Below are positions 1 through 7,118 of a stretch of DNA of 64,000 nt, piece by piece. A program made the translations under genes and the position numbers. Location: contig NZ_JAGF01000001.1 of the NCBI RefSeq assembly GCF_000526515.1, positions 1,054,001-1,118,000 on the forward strand. Direction: 5' to 3'. The stretch comes from Cellulomonas sp. KRMCY2. GTDB lineage: Bacteria > Actinomycetota > Actinomycetes > Actinomycetales > Cellulomonadaceae. The notes below the pieces were generated by a model. That model was not told the origin of the DNA, did no database searches, and saw nothing but the letters and a program-made list of their open reading frames with translations. Position 1 is the stretch's first letter. Each line of letters begins with the position of its first letter.

Positions 1-1013
1 AACTGGCGTCGCTCGTTGGCGTAGCTGACCGCGATGATCAGGGCGAGCTTGCTCGTGTTGACGGCGGCGCCGTCGAGCGAGACCCGGCCCTGGACCAGCG
101 TCCCGAGCATGGTGAAGAAGCGGCGGCCGGGGCTCGCGATCGGCGAGGAGTACGCGCCGTCCGGCGCGACGGCGCCGTAGCGGTTGAGCAGGTCGTGGCG
201 GGGCACCCGCACGTGCTCGAAGCGCAGGCGACCGTTGTCGATGCCGTTGAGCCCACCCTTGAGCCCGTCGTCCTGGCCGCTGATCCCCGGCAGGAAGTCC
301 AGGGTCGCCGGGTCGCGCAGCGGCACGTAGAACGCGTGCACGCCATGGTTGACACCGGCGGTGACGAGCTGGGCGAAGACGACGGCAGCGGTCCCGTGCA
401 TCGCCGCATTGCCCAGGTAGTCCTTCCAGGCCGCCCGGAAGGGGGTGTGCAGGTCGAACTCCTGGGTCTGCGGGTCGTAGGTCGCGGTCGTCCCGATGCT
501 CGCGACATCGGACCCGTGGCCGGTCTCCGTCATCGCGAACGCCCCGGGGACCTCGACCGACATCGCCGCCGGGAGCAGCCGCTCATGGTGGCCCGCGGTG
601 CCCAGGTGCAGGATCGACGACGCGAACAGACCCCACTGCACACCGGCCTTGATCTGCAGGGACGGGTCGGCCGTGACGACCTCCTCGAACCGCGCGAGGC
701 TGCCGCCGTGGTCGTCCGCGCCGCCCAGCGCCGCCGGGAAGGAGCGCAGGACGTCACCCTCCGCGGCGAGGATCCGCAGCTGGGCCAGGACCCGCTCACG
801 GTGCTCGGCCGCGCTCTGCCCCTCGACCCGGTGCAGCCTCGGGTCGGCGAGCAGGGCCCGGGCGCTGCGCCGGATGTCGGCCCACCTGCCCAGCAGGACC
901 TGCTCGAGGAGCGGCACGTCGACCTGCGCGGCAGGGCCGGGGACGACGGTCACCGGTCGCCGGGCGCGCTGGGTGGTCCGGCTCTGGGTGGTCCGGGTGG
1001 TCTGGGTGCTCAT
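1..1013 (-). CDS. Acyl-CoA oxidase/dehydrogenase, N-terminal part (runs off the window edge)
   Basis: The reading frame opens at ATG 1013 and stays open to base 1, giving 337 residues with no stop; the C-terminal part lies outside the window. A GAGGAG ribosome binding site lies 7 nt before the ATG. The stretch FAMTETGHGSDVASIGTTA is the flavin/substrate-binding signature of the acyl-CoA dehydrogenase/oxidase superfamily, and the long N-terminal helical region and GLNGIDNGRLRFEHVRVP resemble the larger acyl-CoA oxidase branch (about 650-700 residues). It would introduce the first double bond into acyl-CoA. It lies just downstream of a TetR gene on the same strand and faces beta-oxidation-type genes. 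Oxidase versus dehydrogenase cannot be settled without the C-terminus. Confidence 0.85.
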   Translation of the reverse strand, partial: MSTQTTRTTQSRTTQRARRPVTVVPGPAAQVDVPLLEQVLLGRWADIRRSARALLADPRLHRVEGQSAAEHRERVLAQLRILAAEGDVLRSFPAALGGADDHGGSLARFEEVVTADPSLQIKAGVQWGLFASSILHLGTAGHHERLLPAAMSVEVPGAFAMTETGHGSDVASIGTTATYDPQTQEFDLHTPFRAAWKDYLGNAAMHGTAAVVFAQLVTAGVNHGVHAFYVPLRDPATLDFLPGISGQDDGLKGGLNGIDNGRLRFEHVRVPRHDLLNRYGAVAPDGAYSSPIASPGRRFFTMLGTLVQGRVSLDGAAVNTSKLALIIAVSYANERRQ

Positions 1014-1037
1014 GATGGCTCCTCGTCGTTGAGGGTC

Positions 1038-1127
1038 TCGGCGGTGGTTCGGGTGTCGGCAGCGGTTCAGGCGTCGGCGGCGGTACGGGTCTCGGCGGCG
1101 GTTCAGGTGTCGGCGGCGGTGGACGGC
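1038..1127. repeat. Five-unit 18-bp tandem repeat
   Basis: Units of 18 bp starting TCGGCGGCGGTTCAGGTG run head to tail at 1038, 1056, 1074, 1092 and 1110, with a few substitutions and the last copy degenerate. The array covers the last codons and stop of the TetR gene (TGA at 1105-1103) and most of the short gap before the acyl-CoA oxidase gene. Units with TCA give in-frame TGA stops on the minus strand, so repeat slippage could move the TetR C-terminus. Confidence 0.8.
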
Positions 1128-1816
1128 GTGGAGCGGGTGCGTGCCAGGGAGCCGACCGGGCCGGCCCAGAGCCAGGCCGTCACGCGTTCGGTCAGCTCCT
1201 CGCGGGTGGGCGCGTCCGCGTCGGACCGGTGGGTCAGCCACCAGTCGCCGGTGCCCCGGACGAAGCCGACCGCCCCCGCCGCCCAGACGTCGGCGAGCGC
1301 AGGCTCGCGGGTCCCGGCGGTCAGCACCCTCGCGAAGGGCTCGGCGATCAGCGCCGCCACCGCCTCGAGGAAGTGGCCGAGGGGCGCCGAGGCGTCCTCG
1401 GTCACCGGGCGGGTGACGAAGGAGTAGACGTTCGGGGAGGCCTCGACCATCTCCAGGTAGATGTCGATCATCGACCGGAGGGCGTCCCGCGGCGTGGTGG
1501 CCGCGCGGGCAGCCTCGTCCAGGGCGGTGTGCATCTGGGCGATGACCGCCTCGCCGACCGCGACCTGCAGCCCGGTCTTGTCGGCGAAGTACCGGTAGAC
1601 GATCGACTTGGACGTCCCGGCGGTCGCGGCGATCTCGTCCATGGAGACGTCGGGCCCGATCCGGTGGACCGCGCGCCGGGCCGCGTGCACGAGCTCGGCC
1701 CGCCGGCTGGTCCGGTGGTCGTCCCAACGCGTCGAGCGGCCGTCGGACGAGAGCGCTGCCTCGTCGTCGACGTCCGGTCCGTGGTCCGGCGGCACTGCTG
1801 GTGTGATGCGGCTCAC
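1103..1816 (-). CDS. TetR/AcrR family transcriptional regulator
   Basis: 237 residues from GTG 1816. The N-terminal helix-turn-helix is visible around residues 45-75 (SMDEIAATAGTSKSIVYRYF, then ADKTGL), the typical TetR recognition segment; the rest is a helical ligand-binding domain with GTGDWW. The start was chosen because a TACTGT -10 box (1829-1824) lies 7 nt upstream, suggesting a leaderless transcript, and because the HTH sits at the usual distance. It is divergent from the thiolase operon and upstream of the acyl-CoA oxidase gene, so it probably represses both directions in response to an acyl-CoA (inference). The palindrome at 1824-1840 is the likely operator. Confidence 0.87.
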   Translation of the reverse strand: MSRITPAVPPDHGPDVDDEAALSSDGRSTRWDDHRTSRRAELVHAARRAVHRIGPDVSMDEIAATAGTSKSIVYRYFADKTGLQVAVGEAVIAQMHTALDEAARAATTPRDALRSMIDIYLEMVEASPNVYSFVTRPVTEDASAPLGHFLEAVAALIAEPFARVLTAGTREPALADVWAAGAVGFVRGTGDWWLTHRSDADAPTREELTERVTAWLWAGPVGSLARTRSTPSTAADT

Positions 1817-1823
1817 AAGACCG

Positions 1824-1840
1824 ACAGTATCAGGTACTGT
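1824..1840. promoter_or_regulatory. Palindromic operator overlapping divergent -10 boxes
   Basis: ACAGTA (1824-1829), spacer TCAGG, TACTGT (1835-1840) form a perfect 6-bp inverted repeat. Read leftward, TACTGT is a -10 box 7 nt from the TetR GTG start; read rightward, TACTGT is a -10 box for the thiolase operon. One repressor dimer here would block both promoters. Operator function is inferred from position. Confidence 0.6.
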
Positions 1841-1906
1841 GAGTGTCGGGCATTGACGCACCACCACCACCACCACCGCCTCAACGACGACGCGAGAGGA
1901 CCTGCC

Positions 1907-3238
1907 ATGGCGGCACCCCGCAGCACGACCCGCTCGAAGACCGCACCCGAGACCCGAGGGCCACGCCGAGCCGTCGTCGTCGGGGGGAACCGGATCCCGT
2001 TCGCCCGGTCCGGCGGCCCGTACGTCCGGTCCAGCAACCAGGACATGCTGACCGCGGCGCTCGACGGGCTGGTGGCTCGCTTCGGGCTGGCCGGCGAGCG
2101 CATCGGCGAGGTGGCGGCCGGCGCGGTCCTCAAGCACTCCAAGGACTTCAACCTGACCCGCGAGGCGGTGCTCGGCTCGGCGCTGTCGCCCGAGACGCCC
2201 GCCTACGACGTCCAGCAGGCCTGCGCGACCGGCATGGAGACCGTCGTCGGGCTGTCGAACAAGATCCGCCTCGGGCAGCTCGAGTCCGGGATCGCCGGCG
2301 GCGTCGACTCCACCTCGGACGCCCCGATCGTGGTCAGCGACCCGCTGCGCCGGGCTCTGCTCGACCTCAACCGCGCGCGGACGACGCCGCAGAGGCTCGC
2401 CGCGCTCGCCCGGATCCGGCCCGGGCACCTCGCGCCGTCGGCGCCGACGACCGCCGAGCCGCGCACCGGACTCTCGATGGGCGAGCACCAGGCCCTGACG
2501 ACGGCCGCCTGGCGGCTGACCCGTAAGGCGCAGGACGAGCTCGCCCTGGCCAGCCACCACAACCTCGCCGCCGCCTACGACGCAGGCTTCTTCGACGACC
2601 TGCTGACCCCGTACCGCGGCCTGACCCGGGACGCGAACCTACGTGCGGACACCTCGTTGGAGAAGCTGGCAGCCCTCAAGCCCGTCTTCGGCACGCACCT
2701 GGACGTGCCGGCGACGATGACGGCCGGCAACTCGACCCCGCTGTCCGACGGCGCATCGACGGTGCTGCTCGCCAGCGACGAGTGGGCGCAGCAGCGCGGC
2801 CTGCCGGTCCTGGCGACCCTGGTCGACGTCGAGGTCGGTGCGGTGGACTTCGTGCACGGCCGGGACGGTCTGCTGATGGCGGGCGCGCACGCCGTCCCGC
2901 GGATCCTGGCCCGCAACGGCCTGACCCTGCAGGACTTCGACTTCTACGAGATCCACGAGGCGTTCGCCGGCACCGTGCTGTGCAACCTGGCCGCGTGGCA
3001 GGACGAGGAGTTCTGCCGCGAGCGCCTCGGGCTCGACGGTGCGCTCGGGGAGATCGATCGCAGCCGGCTCAACGTCAACGGCTCCTCGCTGGCCACCGGG
3101 CACCCGTTCGCAGCGACCGGTGGTCGGATCGTCGCCACCGTGTCGAAGCTCCTCGCCGCCAAGGGCTCGGGGCGCGGGCTCATCTCCGTGTGCGCTGCCG
3201 GTGGGCAGGCCGTCGTCGCGATCCTGGAGGCAGCATGA
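1907..3238 (+). CDS. Acetyl-CoA C-acyltransferase (thiolase, FadA2-like)
   Basis: 443 residues from ATG 1907, preceded by GAGAGGA. All thiolase landmarks are present: nucleophile Cys106 in QQACATGME, His350 in EIHEAF, His399 in GHPFAATGGR and the second catalytic Cys429 in SVCAAGGQ. It would cleave 3-ketoacyl-CoA with CoA, or run the reverse condensation. It is first in an operon whose next two genes overlap by 4 nt each, encoding a reductase and a hydratase that supply its substrate. The order thiolase-FabG4-MaoC next to an acyl-CoA dehydrogenase resembles Rv0243-Rv0242c-Rv0241c and Rv0244c of Mycobacterium tuberculosis. The leader carries a (CAC)6 run at 1859-1876. Confidence 0.93.
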   Translation: MAAPRSTTRSKTAPETRGPRRAVVVGGNRIPFARSGGPYVRSSNQDMLTAALDGLVARFGLAGERIGEVAAGAVLKHSKDFNLTREAVLGSALSPETPAYDVQQACATGMETVVGLSNKIRLGQLESGIAGGVDSTSDAPIVVSDPLRRALLDLNRARTTPQRLAALARIRPGHLAPSAPTTAEPRTGLSMGEHQALTTAAWRLTRKAQDELALASHHNLAAAYDAGFFDDLLTPYRGLTRDANLRADTSLEKLAALKPVFGTHLDVPATMTAGNSTPLSDGASTVLLASDEWAQQRGLPVLATLVDVEVGAVDFVHGRDGLLMAGAHAVPRILARNGLTLQDFDFYEIHEAFAGTVLCNLAAWQDEEFCRERLGLDGALGEIDRSRLNVNGSSLATGHPFAATGGRIVATVSKLLAAKGSGRGLISVCAAGGQAVVAILEAA

Positions 3239-4611
3239 CCGACACCTACCTGAACCTGGTCAACTCCGGGTTCACCAAGACCCTCGCCAAGCGCCTCGGC
3301 CTACCGCGTCCCGCCGTCCTGCGTCGCCACGTGCCCGGTGCACCCCTGGTACCCGGAGCCGTGCTGGTGCTCAGCGACCCGGCGTCCGCGGCCGACGCCG
3401 ACGCCGTCGCCGCACAGCTCGTCGACTGGGACCTGGACGTACGGCGCCACGGCGGGCCGGACGACCGGTTCGGCGCTGTCGTCCTGGTGCTCACCGAGGT
3501 GGGCGCACCGGCCGACCTGGGCGAACCGATGCTGCGCATGGGGGCTGTGCTGCGCGGGCTCGTGCCCGGCGGACGGGTCGTGACCGTGTCGCGGTCGCCG
3601 CAGCCGCACGCGCAGCAGGGCGCCGACGGCGCCGCGGTCCCACCGCTCGTCGCGGCCGCGCGGCAGGGCGTCGACGGCATGCTCCGGTCGCTGGCCAAGG
3701 AGCTGCGGGCGGGCGCGACCGGCAACGGCATCGTGCTCGCGGCCGACGTCGGGGTCGGGGCCCCGTCGGCCGTCGGCGCGCTGCGCTTCCTGCTGTCCGG
3801 ACGCTCGGCCTTCGTCGACGGGCAGCTCGTGCACGTGGGATCCGACGGTGGGTCCGTCCCGACCGACTGGGACCGGCCGCTCGACGGCACCGTCGCGGTG
3901 GTCACCGGCGCGGCACGCGGGATCGGCGCGGCGATCGCGCGCACGCTGGCGCGGGACGGGGCCACCCTCGTCGTCGTCGACGTGCCGGCCGCCGGCGACG
4001 CGCTCGCCCAGGTCGCCAACGAGGTGCGCGGCACCGCCGTCCAGCTCGACGTCACGGCCGAGGACGCCGCGACCCGTCTGCTCGAGCACGTCACGGCCCG
4101 GCACGGGCACGTCGACGTGGTGGTCCACAACGCCGGGATCCTGCGGGACAAGCTGCTGGTCAACATGACGCCCGAGAAGTGGGACCCGGTGCTCGCGGTC
4201 AACGTGACGGCACCGCTGCGGATCACCGAGACACTGCTCGGATCCGGCTCGTTCGGTCCCGCACCGCGCATCGTGTGCCTGGCCTCGACCAGTGGCATCG
4301 CCGGCAACCGCGGGCAGACCAACTACGCCGCGTCGAAGGCCGGGGTGATCGGGATGGTGCGCGCCTCGGCCCGGCCGCTCGCCGCCGCCGGTGGCACGAT
4401 CAACGCCGTGGCGCCCGGCTTCATCGAGACGGACATGACGGCGCGCATCCCGTTCGCGACGCGCGAGGTCGCCCGCCGGCTCAACTCCCTGCAGCAGGGC
4501 GGCCGGCCGATCGACGTCGCCGAGACGATCGCCTTCCTGGCATCACCGCAGGCGGGCGGCATCAACGGAGAGGTGGTGCGGGTGTGCGGGCAGAACCTGG
4601 TGGGCGCGTGA
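3235..4611 (+). CDS. fabG: Long-chain type 3-oxoacyl-(ACP/CoA) reductase, FabG4-like
   Basis: 458 residues, about 200 more than ordinary FabG. The first ~210 residues form a flavodoxin-like N-terminal domain and the C-terminal half is a classical SDR: cofactor motif TGAARGIG, then HNAG, and the triad Ser351, Tyr364, Lys368 (YAASK). This two-domain layout is that of mycobacterial FabG4, an NADH-dependent 3-oxoacyl-CoA reductase. The start ATG overlaps the thiolase stop (ATGA) and the stop overlaps the GTG of the next gene, so the three are very likely co-translated. It would interconvert 3-oxoacyl and 3-hydroxyacyl thioesters. Confidence 0.9.
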   Translation: MTDTYLNLVNSGFTKTLAKRLGLPRPAVLRRHVPGAPLVPGAVLVLSDPASAADADAVAAQLVDWDLDVRRHGGPDDRFGAVVLVLTEVGAPADLGEPMLRMGAVLRGLVPGGRVVTVSRSPQPHAQQGADGAAVPPLVAAARQGVDGMLRSLAKELRAGATGNGIVLAADVGVGAPSAVGALRFLLSGRSAFVDGQLVHVGSDGGSVPTDWDRPLDGTVAVVTGAARGIGAAIARTLARDGATLVVVDVPAAGDALAQVANEVRGTAVQLDVTAEDAATRLLEHVTARHGHVDVVVHNAGILRDKLLVNMTPEKWDPVLAVNVTAPLRITETLLGSGSFGPAPRIVCLASTSGIAGNRGQTNYAASKAGVIGMVRASARPLAAAGGTINAVAPGFIETDMTARIPFATREVARRLNSLQQGGRPIDVAETIAFLASPQAGGINGEVVRVCGQNLVGA

Positions 4612-5729
4612 AGATGACGCGGCCCGGCCCTGGTGGGTCGGTCCGCACGGGTGGCGCGGGTCGTCCGGGTGGCTCGCGCGGCTCCGCAGGCTCGGGCAGC
4701 TCGGGCGGCGCGGCGGGCTCGGGCTCGGATCCGGGCGACGCAGGCTCGGATCCGGACCTGGCTCCGCTGCCGGTCGTGGTCGAGCTCACCGAGGTCCCCG
4801 CGCTCGGCGGCCTGTACCTGCGCGGTGTCGGCGGGACCGCACGCGCCAGGGCGACCCGCCGTCGGGCCGTGGCGGCCACCGACCTGCCGGGCACGGCGCT
4901 CGTCGTGCGCGGGGTCCGGCCCGACGCCGCGCACCTGACCGCCTACCAGCACCTGCTGGGCGAGACCGCAAGCGATGCGCTGCCCGCCGGGTTCGTGCAC
5001 GTGCTGGCCTTCCCGGTCGCGACAGCGCTCATGGTGCGTGCCGACTTCCCGCTGCCGCTGCTCGGGATGGTGCACGTCGCCAACCGGGTCGAGCAGCGTC
5101 GCGCGATCCGCCTCGGCGAGACCGTCGACATCCGGGTGCGCGCGGCCGATCTGCGCAGCCACCGCTCCGGCGTCACTGTCGACCTCGTCGCCGAGGTGAG
5201 CGTGGCCGACGAGATCGCCTGGCGTGGCACCTCGACCTACCTCGCCAAGGGCTACCACCTCACGCCCCCGACCCCCCGCCCCTCAGGGCCGGCAGAGCCA
5301 CGGCCCTCGGGGGACGCGCCCCGGTCCGACGACTCGGGCGGTGAGCGGGAGGTGTGGGTCGCGCCGGAGCCGACCGGGTTGTGGCGGCTCGATGCCGGGG
5401 TCGGCCGGCGGTACGCGGCCGTGTCCGGGGACCGCAACCCGATCCACACGTCGGCGCTCGCCGCCAAGGCCTTCGGCTTCCCGCGGGCCATCGCGCACGG
5501 CATGTACACCGCGGCGCGCGCCCTGGCCGACGTCGGGGCCGCGCGCGGCGAGTCGTACGTCTGGCAGGTCGAGTTCGCCAAGCCGGTGCTGTTGCCGTCG
5601 ACCGTCACGGTCCGCATCGCAGCCGACGACGCCGCCGGTGCCGGCCCGGCGGGTGGGTTCACCTTCGCGGCCTGGGACGCACGGACCGGGCGACGACACC
5701 TCCGTGGGAGCGTGGCGCCGCCCGCCTGA
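4608..5729 (+). CDS. MaoC-like double hot-dog dehydratase/hydratase (HtdX-like)
   Basis: 373 residues if read from GTG 4608, which overlaps the previous stop; ATG 4614 is possible. Residues ~8-45 are a low-complexity Gly/Ser/Pro stretch absent from typical homologues. The N-terminal half is a degenerate hot-dog fold and the C-terminal half carries the hydratase motif GDRNPIH with Asp275 and His280. It should hydrate enoyl thioesters or dehydrate 3-hydroxyacyl thioesters, completing the cycle with the two upstream enzymes. In M. tuberculosis the equivalent neighbour is HtdX (Rv0241c). The Gly/Ser-rich head and the Pro-rich linker near residues 225-250 look lineage-specific. Confidence 0.85.
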   Translation: MKMTRPGPGGSVRTGGAGRPGGSRGSAGSGSSGGAAGSGSDPGDAGSDPDLAPLPVVVELTEVPALGGLYLRGVGGTARARATRRRAVAATDLPGTALVVRGVRPDAAHLTAYQHLLGETASDALPAGFVHVLAFPVATALMVRADFPLPLLGMVHVANRVEQRRAIRLGETVDIRVRAADLRSHRSGVTVDLVAEVSVADEIAWRGTSTYLAKGYHLTPPTPRPSGPAEPRPSGDAPRSDDSGGEREVWVAPEPTGLWRLDAGVGRRYAAVSGDRNPIHTSALAAKAFGFPRAIAHGMYTAARALADVGAARGESYVWQVEFAKPVLLPSTVTVRIAADDAAGAGPAGGFTFAAWDARTGRRHLRGSVAPPA

Positions 5730-5804
5730 TCGCGGGACGCACCACGCCGCCCGCGGGTCTGCCATGGTTGGACGCACGCGGTGCTGCCTGCTGCTGGAGG
5801 CGCC

Positions 5805-6611
5805 ATGAAGTACGACCGACCCGTGAGCGAGCTGCTCGACGAGTGCGCCCGGACCCTGCCCGCACCGTTCACCCGGCAGGACATCCTGCGGTGGTTCGCG
5901 CAGAGCTACCCCGACGTCCGGCCCAGCACCGTGGAGAGCCAGATCGTCGAGCTCACCCAGAGCGATGCGCCGGGCGTCGAGCACTACAGCCCTGCGGGTC
6001 GGCGTCCGGTGCTCGAACGGGTCGGCCACGGCCTGTACCGGCGAGCGCGCGGGCTGCCCCGCCAACCCGCCCTCTTCGGCGGACCGTCCCACGAGCTGAT
6101 CGCACCGGACGGCGCGGGCGCCCTGCCGACCGCTGACGTCCTGCTGATCGGCAGCGTGAAGTCGATGCAGACCGAGGCCGCGCCCGCACGACTCCTGTAC
6201 ACGAGCACGCTCTTCGCTCGACGGCGCTGCTACGCCGAGGCCTCCGGTCGCCCGTGGTTCGTGCTCAGCAGCCGGTGGGGTCTGGTCGCACCGGACGAGG
6301 TGATCGCGCCGTACGACGTCGTCCTCGGTGACATGCCCGCGACGTACCGGCACGGCTGGGCCGAGTTCGTCGTCGGGCAGCTCGCCGCGTTCGCGCCACT
6401 GGCCGGCACGGTGGTGGAGATCCATGCGGGCGACCACGACGTCGACGCGCTGCGCCCTGCGGTGGAGCGGGCCGGCGCCGCCCTGACCGACCCCGTCGTC
6501 GCGCACTCGATGGGCGAGACGCTGGCCTGGTACGACACCCACCAGCCCGATCCCGGTGACGTGTCGGTGCCCACCGCTACCGTCGTGCCATGGATCCGAA
6601 CGTCTCGTTGA
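5805..6611 (+). CDS. DUF6884 domain-containing protein with N-terminal winged-helix-like region
   Basis: 268 residues from ATG 5805, with GGAGG 4 nt upstream. Residues 1-90 look like a small DNA-binding or dimerisation fold (PFTRQDILRWF, then STVESQIVEL, then GHGLYRRA). Residues ~111-240 match DUF6884 as I know it (LLIGSVKSMQ; SSRWGLVAPDEVIAPYDV). Its biochemical role is not established; some relatives resemble the YaaA/DUF328 fold, but that link is weak here. Its end overlaps the following VOC gene by 22 nt, so the two are closely linked, although that gene also has its own -10 box. Confidence 0.65.
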   Translation: MKYDRPVSELLDECARTLPAPFTRQDILRWFAQSYPDVRPSTVESQIVELTQSDAPGVEHYSPAGRRPVLERVGHGLYRRARGLPRQPALFGGPSHELIAPDGAGALPTADVLLIGSVKSMQTEAAPARLLYTSTLFARRRCYAEASGRPWFVLSSRWGLVAPDEVIAPYDVVLGDMPATYRHGWAEFVVGQLAAFAPLAGTVVEIHAGDHDVDALRPAVERAGAALTDPVVAHSMGETLAWYDTHQPDPGDVSVPTATVVPWIRTSR

Positions 6612-7048
6612 TCACCCTGGGCGTGCCCGACGTCGAGCAGGCACGCCAGTTCTACGTCGAGGGTCTGGGCTGGGAGCCGATCCTCGACGTCCCCGGGCAG
6701 ATCGTGTTCCTGCAGGTCGGGCACGGGCTCGCGCTCTCGATCTTCGGCGCTGGCGAGCTCGCCAAGGATGTCGACCCCACCCTCGTCCCCGACGAGGCGG
6801 CGGGTGCAGCTCAGGGGCCGCGGGGGGTCGCCCTCGCCCACAACGTCGGGTCGGCGGCCGAGGTGGACGCCGTGCTCGCCGACGCCGCACGCGCCGGTGC
6901 GACGATCCGCAAACCCGCGCAGCGGGCGGAGTGGGGCGGGTACCACGGCTACTTCGCCGACCCCGCGGGCACGCTCTGGGAGGTCGCCCACAACCCGGGA
7001 TGGTCCGTCGACCCCGACGGCACCGTTCGGCTGGGGCCCGTCGACTGA
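6590..7048 (+). CDS. VOC (glyoxalase/bleomycin-resistance fold) family protein
   Basis: 152 residues, a complete two-module VOC protein. It begins SLITLGVPDVEQARQFY and ends with GYFADPAGTLWEVAHNP, both typical of the fold. The terminal E of LWEV is the usual metal-ligand position, while the first-module ligand is not clearly a His, so catalytic activity is uncertain. A TACCGT -10 box at 6578-6583 lies 6 nt before the ATG inside the end of the DUF6884 gene, suggesting an extra leaderless promoter. The substrate cannot be predicted. Confidence 0.8.
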   Translation: MDPNVSLITLGVPDVEQARQFYVEGLGWEPILDVPGQIVFLQVGHGLALSIFGAGELAKDVDPTLVPDEAAGAAQGPRGVALAHNVGSAAEVDAVLADAARAGATIRKPAQRAEWGGYHGYFADPAGTLWEVAHNPGWSVDPDGTVRLGPVD

Positions 7049-7118
7049 GCCCGGTCGCTCGTCGCGGACGGGCGCACGGCCTGCGCCGGGTTGTCGGCGG
7101 TGTCCGCGACAATGGACC

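Noticed and set aside
195-1427. Long plus-strand open frame antisense to the acyl-CoA oxidase and TetR genes
   Set aside because: A shadow frame of GC-rich coding DNA: low-complexity Arg/Val/Gly composition, no domain, and both opposite genes are clearly real.
1859-1876. (CAC)6 run that looks like a hexahistidine tag
   Set aside because: It lies in the untranslated leader of the thiolase gene; the frame that would read it as histidines is not the gene frame used from ATG 1907, and there is no vector sequence around it.
3039-4607. Arg-rich upstream extension of the MaoC gene frame over the fabG gene
   Set aside because: This stretch is the +1/+2 shadow of the thiolase and fabG genes; only the part from GTG 4608 shows a hot-dog fold.
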